Below the pieces are notes generated by a model. That model was not told the origin of the DNA, searched no databases, and saw nothing but the letters and a program-made list of their open reading frames with translations. Of a DNA stretch of 64,000 nt, positions 50,864 through 59,866 are shown piece after piece. Within the stretch, counting starts at the first letter, position 1; every line of letters starts with the position of its first letter. Source of the stretch: Bacillus sp. SLBN-46 (GTDB lineage: Bacteria; Bacillota; Bacilli; Bacillales; Cytobacillaceae); NCBI RefSeq assembly GCF_031453555.1, contig NZ_JAVIZM010000001.1, forward strand, positions 2,239,001 to 2,303,000. Reading direction: 5' to 3'. A program made the translations under genes and the position numbers.

Positions 50864-53139
50864 AGATTGCCGTCCGTGGCAGAGTGCAGGGAGTTGGTTT
50901 TAGACCGTTCGTTTTTCAGCTAGCCGAGAAATATCAGTTGAGTGGGACCGTCCAAAATAATATGGATGGGGTGAAAATTTATCTTGAAGGAGACGCAGAT
51001 CATATTAAGGCATTTCTATTTGCATTAAAAAATAACAAACCACGACTATCAATAATAAATGAGATTTTAGTAGAAGAAACAGTAGCGCAAAACATAGCAG
51101 ACTTTACAATTATCCCAAGTGAACGCAGTGGGACATCAATGCTTGTTATTCCAATTGATTCAGCAGTTTGTGAGGATTGTCTCAATGAAATGAATGATCC
51201 GAATGATTTTCGCTACCAATATCCGTTAATTAACTGCACCCAATGCGGCCCTCGTTACACAATCATTAACGAGTTACCATATGACCGGCCCTATACTTCT
51301 ATGAAGGACTTTCCTATGTGTGAGGATTGTCGGAGGGAATATGAAGACCCGACGAACCGGAGACATCATGCTCAGCCGATTGCTTGTCCAAAGTGCGGCC
51401 CTAGAGTATGGTTACTTGACCAAAGTGGAAAGCAAGTAGAGGTAGAGAATCCATTGGTAGAGACAGTGACGCTTTTAAAAGAAGGAAGGATAGTAGCCAT
51501 TAAAGGGATAGGAGGCTATCATCTTTGCTGTGATGCAAGTAACGAGAAAGCGGTAGCCGAATTGCGAAGACGGAAAAAACGACCTTTACGTCCGCTGGCG
51601 ATTATGGTTGCTTCGATATCAGAAGTAGAACATCTGGCAAAGTTGAATGAGGATGAATGTGAACTTTTGAAAAGTCCAGAAGCGCCTATTGTCGTGTTGA
51701 AGAAAAATGAACGGTACCAGTTGGCTGAAAGTGTAGCACCACGCATGAGTACGATTGGAGTGATGCTTCCGTATACACCACTTCATCACTTGTTATTTAC
51801 TGAGCCTGAACTCTCTTGTCTCGTAATGACTAGTGCCAATCCATCAGGAATGCCCATCCTATATAAAGATGAGGAAGCCTTTCGATACTTGGAGGGAATA
51901 GCTGATTATTATCTTGTGCATAATCGGGAAATACTTCATCCGGTCGATGATTCAGTAGTCCAATTCAATGATGGTAAGCTCGACTTTCTGCGCAGGTCAA
52001 GAGGCTACGTGCCAGATCCTTTTACGACAAACCAAGATGTGACTGGAATCGTCACTTTTGGCGGTCAACAAAAGACCACTTTTACAATTGGTCGGAATGA
52101 GCAAATTTTTGTCGGTCCGCATATTGGTGAATTAGAAAACATCGAAACAATCAATCATTACAAACAAGAATTAGATCATCTTCTAAAGTGGATTGATATT
52201 CCTAAAAAACTGGCTGTGATCGATGCCCATCCTGGCTATCACATTCAGAAGCTAGTAAAAGAATATCCATTTGAAGAAGTAATGGAGGTTCAACATCATC
52301 ACGCGCATATGGCAGCATGTATGGAAGAGCACCAAGTTAAGGGTGAGGCGTATGGAATCATTTTAGATGGAACCGGGTTTGGTCTCGACGGAAACATTTG
52401 GGGCTTTGAGGTTCTCTATGGGGATGCTCAAAGTTTTCAACGTATGGCCCATTTACACTATACTCCCCTTCCAGGAGGTGAAAAGTGTATTCGTGAGCCT
52501 TGGAGGAATGCAACGGCCATGCTTATTTCTCTGCTTGGTGCGGAGGGGGAAACGTTGGCAAAAACTATCTTCAATGATAAAAAAGCAGAGATTGATACCT
52601 TAAAAAAGATGATTGATCGTAATATAAATACGGTTTACGCTGGCACGTGCGGTAGACTCTTTGATTCTGTTAGTGCCTTATGTGGAGTGACTAAAATATC
52701 TAGTTATGACGGGGAAGCAGCCATTCAATTAGCAGAATTAGCTGATGAAAACAACAGTTTTGAGCCTTATTTATTTGACTTCGTTGAACAGGATGTACTA
52801 ACCATTGATTTTTCAAAAATGTTGAAAGAGATCGCACTGCAAATTTTAGCAGAAAGAGACGTTTCACTCATTAGTGGAAGATTTCATGAAACAGTCGTGC
52901 AGGCGACGGTAGAAGTGATGGAGAAGTTGCTTGTTACAACCTCCAATGCTAATAAACAAGTTGTCCTTTCAGGTGGCAGCTTCCATAATCGGTTCTTAAG
53001 GAAGAGATTGACTTCAGAATTGATAGAAAGAGGGTTTGCTGTATTCGTACCAGAGCAGGTTCCGTGCAATGACGGTGGTTTATCATATGGGCAATTAGCG
53101 ATTGCCAAGGCAAAAAGGAGTGCTGTGCAATGTGTGTAG
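50848..53139 (+). CDS. hypF: Carbamoyltransferase HypF
   Basis: Makes the cyanide ligand precursor from carbamoyl phosphate and ATP, transferring the carbamoyl to the HypE cysteine. 763 residues in order: acylphosphatase domain (RGRVQGVGFRPFVFQ, residues ~8-23), two zinc fingers (CEDCLNEMN ... INCTQCGPR and CEDCRREYE ... ACPKCGPR), YrdC-like domain (~200-390, IVAIKGIGGYHLCC), and a Kae1-like domain with MEVQHHHAHMAAC. All parts appear intact. Overlaps hypB and hypC. Confidence 0.96.
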   Translation: MRTAVKIAVRGRVQGVGFRPFVFQLAEKYQLSGTVQNNMDGVKIYLEGDADHIKAFLFALKNNKPRLSIINEILVEETVAQNIADFTIIPSERSGTSMLVIPIDSAVCEDCLNEMNDPNDFRYQYPLINCTQCGPRYTIINELPYDRPYTSMKDFPMCEDCRREYEDPTNRRHHAQPIACPKCGPRVWLLDQSGKQVEVENPLVETVTLLKEGRIVAIKGIGGYHLCCDASNEKAVAELRRRKKRPLRPLAIMVASISEVEHLAKLNEDECELLKSPEAPIVVLKKNERYQLAESVAPRMSTIGVMLPYTPLHHLLFTEPELSCLVMTSANPSGMPILYKDEEAFRYLEGIADYYLVHNREILHPVDDSVVQFNDGKLDFLRRSRGYVPDPFTTNQDVTGIVTFGGQQKTTFTIGRNEQIFVGPHIGELENIETINHYKQELDHLLKWIDIPKKLAVIDAHPGYHIQKLVKEYPFEEVMEVQHHHAHMAACMEEHQVKGEAYGIILDGTGFGLDGNIWGFEVLYGDAQSFQRMAHLHYTPLPGGEKCIREPWRNATAMLISLLGAEGETLAKTIFNDKKAEIDTLKKMIDRNINTVYAGTCGRLFDSVSALCGVTKISSYDGEAAIQLAELADENNSFEPYLFDFVEQDVLTIDFSKMLKEIALQILAERDVSLISGRFHETVVQATVEVMEKLLVTTSNANKQVVLSGGSFHNRFLRKRLTSELIERGFAVFVPEQVPCNDGGLSYGQLAIAKAKRSAVQCV

Positions 53140-53366
53140 GTGTACCGGCTAGAGTAGTGAAGAAAATGGAATACAGTGCAGTCGTAGATGTCATGGGTTC
53201 GCAGACAACCGTTGGAACGATATTTGTTCCCGAATTGGAGCTTGGAGATTATGTCATCGTACATGCTGGTCAGGCCATGAGTATTGTTGATGAAACGTAT
53301 GCAAGACAGAGTGTGGAGGAGTGGAGGAAACTTGTCAATGCTCGAAATTCTGAAACAGTCCAATAA
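53130..53366 (+). CDS. hypC: Hydrogenase assembly chaperone HypC
   Basis: 78 residues with the diagnostic N-terminus MCVGVPARVV; Cys2 holds the iron-cyanide-CO unit together with HypD. The chain ends with the helical SIVDETYARQSVEEWRKL. Overlaps the hypF stop by 10 bases and the hypD start by 29. Part of the HypCD scaffold. Confidence 0.94.
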   Translation: MCVGVPARVVKKMEYSAVVDVMGSQTTVGTIFVPELELGDYVIVHAGQAMSIVDETYARQSVEEWRKLVNARNSETVQ

Positions 53367-54450
53367 TTCGGAGGTCTGTAAGCCACTTGTGGAGGCGGTT
53401 ATAGAAAAAGCTAAGGAATTTCAGCGGAAATTTGGACGCAAGCCTGCTTTCATGGAGGTATGTGGATCGCACACCATGTCTCTAGCAAGAACAGGTGTGA
53501 AGCCATGTCTAAAGGATGAGGTCAACCTTATTTCCGGACCAGGCTGTCCTGTGTGTGTCACGGACCAACGTTCCATTGATGCCATGATCGCTCTGGCAGA
53601 AGGCGAAAATCGAATCATCTGTACCTTCGGTGACATGATGAGAGTTCCTGGCTCTAATAAAACATTACTGGATTCGAAGATTGCCGGTAAGGATATTCGT
53701 GTTCTTTATTCGCCCATAGATGCGGTGAAGGTAGCCGAAGACAAGCCGGATAAACAAGTTATTTTTCTAGGAGTAGGCTTTGAAACAACGATTCCTATCC
53801 TCACATTAATGGTGGGAGAAGCGGAAAAGCGCGGAATCGAGAATTTTTCGATTTGGATGACTACTAAACTAGTTGAACCAGTTCTCCGCTACTTGCTTGA
53901 TGCTGGTGAAGTTCATTTGGATGGATTTTTGCTGCCAGGACATGTTTCGATTGTATTAGGTGAAGAATCATATCAGTATTTAGTTGATGAATATCAGATT
54001 TCAGGTGTGATTACTGGTTTTGAAACGGCAGAATTGCTGTCTGGAATTTACAAAAGCATTGATTTGGCATTAAAAGGAGAAACAGCCATAATCAATAACC
54101 ACCCTTCTATTGTTAGTAAAACGGGAAATCAAGTGATTCAACAGTGGATGGATCAATACTTAATCAAGTGTGACGAAGCCTGGCGGGGAATCGGGGTTAT
54201 TCCTAACAGCGGGCTGGACTTAAAACCTGAATACGATAAATATAACGCGAAAAAGAGGTTTACGGTAGAGGTTGGCGAACCAAGAAAAACGAAATGTCGC
54301 TGCGGTGAAGTCATTCGTGGATTAATTACGCCAAATGAATGTCCGCTTTTTGGTAAAGCCTGTAACCCGATGAAGCCAATCGGTCCGTGTATGGTTTCTG
54401 CAGAAGGAAGTTGTGCGGCTTTTTATCAATACATGAGGGAGAGCTTTTAA
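53338..54450 (+). CDS. hypD: Hydrogenase Fe-site assembly protein HypD
   Basis: Holds the iron on which CN and CO are assembled. About 370 residues. Conserved: FMEVCGSHTMSLART (residue ~40, Fe-binding Cys), SGPGCPVCVTDQ (redox cysteines), and the C-terminal [4Fe-4S] motif with KTKCRCGEV, CPLFGKAC and GPCMVSAEGSC. Start is ATG 53338 or TTG 53332; both lie after GGAGG (5-10 bases). It overlaps hypC; the hypE ATG overlaps its stop (TAATG). Confidence 0.95.
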   Translation: MLEILKQSNNSEVCKPLVEAVIEKAKEFQRKFGRKPAFMEVCGSHTMSLARTGVKPCLKDEVNLISGPGCPVCVTDQRSIDAMIALAEGENRIICTFGDMMRVPGSNKTLLDSKIAGKDIRVLYSPIDAVKVAEDKPDKQVIFLGVGFETTIPILTLMVGEAEKRGIENFSIWMTTKLVEPVLRYLLDAGEVHLDGFLLPGHVSIVLGEESYQYLVDEYQISGVITGFETAELLSGIYKSIDLALKGETAIINNHPSIVSKTGNQVIQQWMDQYLIKCDEAWRGIGVIPNSGLDLKPEYDKYNAKKRFTVEVGEPRKTKCRCGEVIRGLITPNECPLFGKACNPMKPIGPCMVSAEGSCAAFYQYMRESF

Positions 54451-55451
54451 TGGATCAATTTATCAGCCTAGCACATGGCGACGGCGGTGAGTTAAGCCAC
54501 CGTTTAATCAAGGAAGTCTTCATTGAAGCATTTGGTGATGAGAATTCAGCTTTATTTGATGCAGCCTCAATGGACATAACAATCGGCAAAATTGCTGTGA
54601 CAACCGACTCGTTTGTTATTAAGCCCATTTTCTTCCCAGGTGGCTCTATCGGTAAATTAGCCGTAGCAGGTACGGTTAATGATTTAGCTGTTAGTGGAGC
54701 GAAACCTTTATATTTAACCTGCGGATTTGTGATTGAGGAAGGGTTCCCTATTCCTGATTTAAAAAAAATAGTCAGTGACATGGCGAGTGAAGCACGGAGG
54801 ACAGGAATTTCCATTGTTGCAGGAGATACGAAGGTAGTGGAACGCGGTAGCGCTGATGGAGTCTATATTAATACAACTGGGATTGGAATCTATGAGCCTA
54901 ACAAAGGATGCAGTCTTGAATTTGAAGAAGGCGATGCCATTATTGTGTCAGGAACGATTGGAGATCATGGCATCGCTGTATTGGCCGCAAGGGGAGAGTT
55001 AGGGATATCATCGCCCGTAAATAGTGACTGTGCTAGCTTAAATACAATGTTAGCGGAAGTTCTTAACTCTACTTCCGGTGTACGAATCATGCGGGATCCA
55101 ACTAGAGGTGGTCTAGCCACTACACTTGTTGAGATTGCAGAAGACTTTCATTTAACGATGAAAATTAATGAACTTAACCTTCCCGTAAAAGAAGAAGTGC
55201 ACGGGGTTTGTGATTTACTAGGCTTCGATCCGCTGTATCTGGCCAATGAAGGAAAAGCCATTCTTATCGTTGCCGATCAAGAAAAAGAGAAAGTCTTAGA
55301 TATTTTACGAGAATTCTCTGAGGGTAAGGATGCTGTAGTCATCGGTTCTATTTTGGGAAAAGAAAAAGGGCAGTTACTACTAGAAACTCCACTAGGATCC
55401 AAACGATTATTAACTAGATTATCAGGAACGATGTTTCCGAGAATATGCTAA
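54450..55451 (+). CDS. hypE: Carbamoyl dehydratase HypE
   Basis: Dehydrates the S-carbamoyl group to a thiocyanate that supplies the iron's cyanide. 333 residues. PurM-like ATP-binding folds: ISLAHGDGGELSHRLI at the start, then SMDITIGKIAVTTDSFVIKP, and MRDPTRGGLATTLVEI. The C-terminus ends GTMFPRIC, where the last cysteine is the carbamoyl acceptor. ATG 54450 overlaps the hypD stop. Final gene of the hydrogenase operon; terminator at 55458. Confidence 0.96.
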   Translation: MDQFISLAHGDGGELSHRLIKEVFIEAFGDENSALFDAASMDITIGKIAVTTDSFVIKPIFFPGGSIGKLAVAGTVNDLAVSGAKPLYLTCGFVIEEGFPIPDLKKIVSDMASEARRTGISIVAGDTKVVERGSADGVYINTTGIGIYEPNKGCSLEFEEGDAIIVSGTIGDHGIAVLAARGELGISSPVNSDCASLNTMLAEVLNSTSGVRIMRDPTRGGLATTLVEIAEDFHLTMKINELNLPVKEEVHGVCDLLGFDPLYLANEGKAILIVADQEKEKVLDILREFSEGKDAVVIGSILGKEKGQLLLETPLGSKRLLTRLSGTMFPRIC

Positions 55452-55457
55452 AAGGTG

Positions 55458-55490
55458 CCCCCATACACTATTGTATGGGGGATTTTTTTA
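55458..55490 (+). terminator. Terminator of the hydrogenase operon
   Basis: CCCCCATAC (55458-55466) pairs perfectly with GTATGGGGG (55473-55481), followed by A and seven Ts. Confidence 0.92.
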
Positions 55491-55632
55491 TAATAAAAAG
55501 GTTAAAGAAAAATTTGATATTTAATATAAATAAAAAAATAATATTAATACCTTTCGCTGTTCTTTATTAAGTTGTATAATTTAAATGTAAGTTCTTTATA
55601 ATGAACGAAAAAAACCAACAGGAGCCTATGTT

Positions 55633-55863
55633 ATGTATAAAAAAAACTGTCCAAAATGCCACAAATCATCCTTCAGTAGCTGTGATTCCGGAACATGGAT
55701 CTGTCCAACCTGCAACAATGATCTTACAATTTTCAATACTCAAGATGCAGAGACTCACAAACAAAGCAAGCCGCGATTATTTCTTATTAAAAATAGTAAT
55801 CTACAAGAAAACCCACAATTAAACGCCCAAATTAAACCTTACACTTTCAAATCATTCGACTAG
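55633..55863 (+). CDS. Small zinc-ribbon protein (76 aa)
   Basis: MYKKNCPKCHKSSFSSCDSG then TWICPTCNNDLTIFNTQDAE: two CxxC pairs 17 residues apart form a zinc ribbon at the N-terminus, followed by a polar tail of about 45 residues without structure. AGGAGCCTATGTT precedes the ATG. A shadow frame 55601-55822 overlaps it. Function unknown; such ribbons often sit in transcription or DNA-binding accessory proteins. Confidence 0.65.
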   Translation: MYKKNCPKCHKSSFSSCDSGTWICPTCNNDLTIFNTQDAETHKQSKPRLFLIKNSNLQENPQLNAQIKPYTFKSFD

Positions 55864-55866
55864 AAG

Positions 55867-55893
55867 CAGGACTTAATAATGGTCCTGTTTTTT
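55867..55893 (+). terminator. Terminator
   Basis: CAGGAC (55867-55872) pairs with GTCCTG (55882-55887), followed by six Ts. Confidence 0.75.
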
Positions 55894-56000
55894 GTTGCAA
55901 ATCATTCACAAATATTTTTCACTGTAAGCAGAATTAGACACTTTTCGAGGCGGAAAAGGTGTATAATATAGTCAAACGGGTGAAAAAGAGGATTGATATT

Positions 56001-56252
56001 TTGTTATTCAAAAGCCTAGAGTTCAAAAATGTTGTTGGACAGAAGGTTAAAGTCATGGAAATTCCTGTATTGGAGGAAGATAGTACTTATAAATTTATGA
56101 TCCAAGTCCGTTTACAGACGTTTTTAACGTCCATTAATCAGGAAAGCAAACCTAAGAGATGCTACTCCTTTAAAGATTACTTGAAAAAGGTCATGAAGTG
56201 GCCTGATTATGAACAACTATTCAAAGTTGGAGAATTAAAGAATAATGCATAG
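56001..56252 (+). CDS. Hypothetical protein (83 aa)
   Basis: Start is proposed at TTG 56001, about ten bases after AAAAGAGG. The upstream ATG 55959 overlaps a TATAAT-like element (55960-55965) and so more likely belongs to the promoter. Sequence MLFKSLEFKNVVGQKVKVME then VLEEDSTYKFMIQVRLQTFL, with a basic helical end (FKDYLKKVMKWPDYEQLF). No known family; small basic protein. Terminator at 56261. Confidence 0.55.
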   Translation: MLFKSLEFKNVVGQKVKVMEIPVLEEDSTYKFMIQVRLQTFLTSINQESKPKRCYSFKDYLKKVMKWPDYEQLFKVGELKNNA

Positions 56253-56260
56253 TTCCATTC

Positions 56261-56290
56261 GAGCATCGGAAACGGTGCTCTTTTATTTTT
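56261..56290 (+). terminator. Terminator
   Basis: GAGCATCG (56261-56268) and CGGTGCTC (56273-56280), one G-T, GAAA loop, T-rich tail. Confidence 0.8.
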
Positions 56291-56377
56291 GCAGATATTT
56301 GAAAACAATGACTAATGGTTTCTTTCAATTGTTGAAACCTGTATAATACTAAACAGTAAGTGTAGGGATGTGACTGA

Positions 56378-57220
56378 ATGAGTAAAATTAAAATTGTAAC
56401 CGATTCAACATTAGATATCACACAAGAAATGGCAAAGAAACTAGGTATTATTGTTGTACCTTTATCCGTTACGATAAATGATGAAACCTATTTAGACCGG
56501 GTGGATATAGAGCCGGCTGAATTTATTGATAAGATGAGGAAGGCAAAAGAATTACCTAAAAGTTCCCAACCTGCCGCTGGTGTTTTTCTAGAGGTTTACG
56601 ACGAGCTTGGGAAGGAAGGGTATGAAGTATTATCCATACATATGACAGGGAAAATGAGCGGTACAGTGCGGTCAGCTGAAAGTGCAGCACAAATGACAGA
56701 TACCAAGGTAACGGTAGTCGATTCAAAGTTTATTTCTACCGCTCTAGCTTTTCAAGTAAAGGAAGCTGCTATTATGGCAGAGCAAGGGAAAGAAATGAAT
56801 GAAATCTTATCCCGATTAGAAACAATCCAAGAACATACCAAACTATATATCATGGTGGATACGTTAGAAAACCTAGTTAAGGGTGGTAGAATCGGAAAAG
56901 GAAAGGCATTCATTGGCTCACTATTAAATATCAAACCGATTGCGTCACTTGAAGGGGCAGAATATACTCCGGTTACGAAGGTTCGCAGCCATTCTCAGGT
57001 CGTTAAATTTTTGGCCAAACAGTTTGCGGAAGATGTGAAGGGGAAAACGATTCGTGGTGTCGGTCTAGTCCATTCTGGTGCCCATGAACTTGCAGTAAAA
57101 GTAAAAGAGAGCATCTTCGATTTAACTGGATTCCAGGATGTTCAAATTGATTATACTGGTCCAACTATTAGTACACACACCGGTCCTGGTACAATAGCAC
57201 TAATGTATTATTTTGAATAG
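56378..57220 (+). CDS. degV: DegV family fatty-acid-binding protein
   Basis: 280 residues, DegV fold. VTDSTLDITQEMAKKLGI, KSSQPAAGVFLEVYDEL, MTGKMSGTVRSAESAA, and the C-terminal STHTGPGTIALMYY are the fatty-acid pocket motifs. Compared with the copy at 24497 only these motifs are shared; the two are paralogues. Position next to ypmQRS suits the DegV-family neighbour of that region. AGGGATGTGACTGA precedes the ATG. Terminator follows at 57231. Confidence 0.9.
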   Translation: MSKIKIVTDSTLDITQEMAKKLGIIVVPLSVTINDETYLDRVDIEPAEFIDKMRKAKELPKSSQPAAGVFLEVYDELGKEGYEVLSIHMTGKMSGTVRSAESAAQMTDTKVTVVDSKFISTALAFQVKEAAIMAEQGKEMNEILSRLETIQEHTKLYIMVDTLENLVKGGRIGKGKAFIGSLLNIKPIASLEGAEYTPVTKVRSHSQVVKFLAKQFAEDVKGKTIRGVGLVHSGAHELAVKVKESIFDLTGFQDVQIDYTGPTISTHTGPGTIALMYYFE

Positions 57221-57230
57221 AGGATTGAAT

Positions 57231-57266
57231 AACAGGATGGTGCCTGACACCATCCTGTTATTTTTT
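57231..57266. terminator. Terminator between degV and the MBL gene (convergent)
   Basis: AACAGGATGGTG and CACCATCCTGTT form a perfect 12-bp stem with a CCTGA-type loop, followed by six Ts. Confidence 0.9.
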
Positions 57267-58148
57267 ACTGACTAACTCGAGAGAAGACTCCACAACTGTA
57301 TAGCCTAGGCGGTGCAGATGTTTTCGAATTCCTCCGCGTTCCCAGGTTTTAAGGATCGAGTTTTGCAGCATTTTCTTTGGATAAAAGATACCGATATTTG
57401 TCAGTTCCTCAAAGTTCATGCCCTGTTTTATATATTGATCAATTACCTGGTCTCTTTTGTCGATGATGGCAAGGAATGTTTCCATAGCTTGATGAAACTC
57501 TTTTTTGTTGAAAATACCTTTCTGATGCCCAGTAATATACGTATCGGCATCAAGGGAAAGTAATCGTTTACCAGAGGCAATGAAATCCTCAATATTTCCA
57601 TCACTGCCGTTATACCACGGACCAAAAGACGTCATGTCATAATCCCCAGCGAACACCACACCCAATTCAGGAAAATAAGGGCAAGATAAACCCATCGTAT
57701 GCCCAGGGGTATGTAGAAATTGTACTTTTACGTCTCCAAATAAATAGGTTGTTTCATATTCATAGGTTCCTGAAATCTCGCCAAGGTTTTTAACCCATTC
57801 CTGTGGAAGTGTCTTTTTCCACTGCTCAACGCCTTCCTTGCCCCATTCCTGAAAAACTCCATTGACACTTGCTACACCCTCAATCGTTAATGAGGTCTCG
57901 TACTCAATGGGATTAATTAGTTTGGTTGCATCCCTAAACAAATGATTATGGAGAGTATGGTCAGGGTGGTAGTGGGTGTTAATGATTAGCTCCACACCAT
58001 ATTCCCTATCAAGTTCTAACAGTTGATTGGCATCGGCCCCACTATCGATTAACACTTTTTCAGGACAATCTATATAAAGACTTCTTGAAAAAGGAACTTT
58101 GCTATAATTTGGACCTTCCAGTATCATAATCGGACCAATTCGCTCCAT
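57258..58148 (-). CDS. MBL-fold metallo-hydrolase
   Basis: 296 residues with the metallo-beta-lactamase fold. The zinc motif THYHPDHTLHNH (HxHxDH type) is followed by GHTMGLSCP and FAGDYDMTSFG, the standard metal ligands of glyoxalase II/RNase Z-like hydrolases. Substrate unknown. I choose ATG 58148, six bases after GAGAGGTG, over GTG 58157. Upstream it has an exact FadR-type operator, so fatty-acid or acyl-CoA levels probably control it; the substrate may be a thioester, as in many of these enzymes (inference). Confidence 0.88.
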   Translation of the reverse strand: MERIGPIMILEGPNYSKVPFSRSLYIDCPEKVLIDSGADANQLLELDREYGVELIINTHYHPDHTLHNHLFRDATKLINPIEYETSLTIEGVASVNGVFQEWGKEGVEQWKKTLPQEWVKNLGEISGTYEYETTYLFGDVKVQFLHTPGHTMGLSCPYFPELGVVFAGDYDMTSFGPWYNGSDGNIEDFIASGKRLLSLDADTYITGHQKGIFNKKEFHQAMETFLAIIDKRDQVIDQYIKQGMNFEELTNIGIFYPKKMLQNSILKTWERGGIRKHLHRLGYTVVESSLELVSKK

Positions 58149-58198
58149 TAAAATCACCTCTCAAAATAGAAAACTGTATCCTTGGTCAAATAAATACA

Positions 58199-58218
58199 AT
58201 GAATGAATACTCATTCAT
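58199..58218. promoter_or_regulatory. FadR-type operator
   Basis: ATGAATGA-AT-AC-TCATTCAT, a palindrome extended outward to 13-bp perfect arms (58195-58223). It matches the B. subtilis FadR consensus ATGAATGA-M-TA-N-TCATTCAT at every defined base. FadR is a TetR-type repressor released by long-chain acyl-CoA. It lies 51 bases before the MBL start on the minus strand and about 115 bases before the gerKA-type start. Confidence 0.82.
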
Positions 58219-58334
58219 TGTATCATATTGTCATTTGTAAAGAAACCACTATGCAAATAAAGGTATCCTTTTAATGGGTAAAAATAGGATTTTTGGTAAA
58301 CCTAAAAAAAATAGTATTTATAAAGGTGCTGACA

Positions 58335-59855
58335 ATGTTTAAGCGAAAATCCAAAAATAATCAGTCCGATGAATTTAAAAAGCATAGTTTTGATGTTGAT
58401 GAATTGAAAGAGCAGTTAAACAATGAACTGGGAGCATGTTCAGATATTAACTTTCGAACCTTAAAAAAAGATGGTAAAAAAATTCTTGTTTCTTTCCTTA
58501 GTAGCCTGATTGATAAAACCAGTCTAGACGAATTTATTTTATTAGCTATTCAACAGCAAAAAGATTCAATGGATTGGACTACAGAAAATCTGGCACAGAT
58601 TTTACCAATTGCTGAACTGCAAGCAGCCAATCAATTAAAGGAGGTCGTTTCTTCTTTAATTGAAGGTTATGCCTATATATATATTGATGGTGAGCCGTTC
58701 GGAATCCTCGCGAATGTCGGTACAACAGTAGAGAGATCTTTAGAAAAAGCGGAAACAGAATCGTTAGTCTATGGCCCAAAGATTTCTTTTACAGAGTCGC
58801 TAATAGGAAATTTAAATATCATTAGAAGTAACCTTAAGGACTCCGAGTTGTGTATGGAGGATATAACCATTGGAAGCAGGGTAAAAACACCTGGAAAGAT
58901 TGTTTATATAAGAGATATCGCAGATGAAGAAAATATAAATACCTTCAAACAAAGAATTAATGACTTAGAGTTTGATTATATTCCAGATACCACCGTATTA
59001 GGGCAGTTGATTGAGGATAATAGTTGGACTGTATTTCCACAAATTATGTCCTCGGAGCTTCCAGACCGCGTATCCCTTTCATTAATGAGAGGGAAGGTAG
59101 CGGTCTTAATGGACAGGTCACCTGCGGCGATATATGGACCAACCCCATTTTTAAGCTTTTTTGAATCCACTGAAGACGTTTATATGCGCTGGAACATGGG
59201 GCTATTTTTAAGAATGCTGCGAATTGTTGCGATTTTTTTATCTGTGTTATTAACACCAGCATATGTAGCGGTTTTGACCTATCATTATGAGGTTATTCCA
59301 TCTGCTTTGCTTGTTTCATTAGGGCAATCCAGAGCGAATGTTCCGTTTCCTCCTGTATTTGAAGCTTTGCTATTAGAATTTGTTATTGAACTCTTAAGAG
59401 AAGCTGGTGCTAGACTACCAACAAAAGTGGGTCAAACCATGGGTATCGTTGGTGGTATAGTCATCGGACAGGCTGCTGTTCAGGCGGGGTTTACGAGTAA
59501 TATATTAATTATTATTATTGCCCTCAGTGCACTTGGGTCTTTTACTTCTCCAAGTTATATCATGGGTACCGCGATTCGAATGATTCGGTTCCCCATTATT
59601 CTGATAGCGGGTATATGGGGTGGTATTGGTATCATGCTGTCATTTTGCTTTTTTCTTATTCATTTGCTGAAACTGACTTCCTTAGGGAGTCCATATTTTA
59701 TGCCAGTCTACCCGTTTCGTTGGAGGGACTTAGGATACAGTATCATTAAATTTCCCGTTCAATACTTGCCATTTAGGCCAGTATCCAATCATCCGGTAGA
59801 TGGTAGTCGATTTAAAGAGAAAAAAGCAATAAAAAAGAAGGATGTAGATGAATAG
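58335..59855 (+). CDS. Spore germinant receptor subunit A (GerKA/GerAA family)
   Basis: A 506-residue inner spore-membrane protein. An N-terminal soluble domain (to ~residue 260) precedes about five transmembrane helices. Recognised by DRVSLSLMRGKVAVLMDRSP, PGTPFLSFFESTEDVYMRW-type FLSFFESTEDVY, and the PSALLVSLGQSRANVPFPPV stretch. I set the start at ATG 58335, after AAAGGTGCTGACA; the ORF's first ATG 58293 has no ribosome site. First gene of the A-B-C receptor operon. Confidence 0.92.
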   Translation: MFKRKSKNNQSDEFKKHSFDVDELKEQLNNELGACSDINFRTLKKDGKKILVSFLSSLIDKTSLDEFILLAIQQQKDSMDWTTENLAQILPIAELQAANQLKEVVSSLIEGYAYIYIDGEPFGILANVGTTVERSLEKAETESLVYGPKISFTESLIGNLNIIRSNLKDSELCMEDITIGSRVKTPGKIVYIRDIADEENINTFKQRINDLEFDYIPDTTVLGQLIEDNSWTVFPQIMSSELPDRVSLSLMRGKVAVLMDRSPAAIYGPTPFLSFFESTEDVYMRWNMGLFLRMLRIVAIFLSVLLTPAYVAVLTYHYEVIPSALLVSLGQSRANVPFPPVFEALLLEFVIELLREAGARLPTKVGQTMGIVGGIVIGQAAVQAGFTSNILIIIIALSALGSFTSPSYIMGTAIRMIRFPIILIAGIWGGIGIMLSFCFFLIHLLKLTSLGSPYFMPVYPFRWRDLGYSIIKFPVQYLPFRPVSNHPVDGSRFKEKKAIKKKDVDE

Positions 59856-59866
59856 GAGCGGTCAAG

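Noticed and set aside
52884..53363. 159-codon antisense ORF over hypF-hypC
   Set aside because: Shadow frame opposite conserved hyp genes; no start signals.
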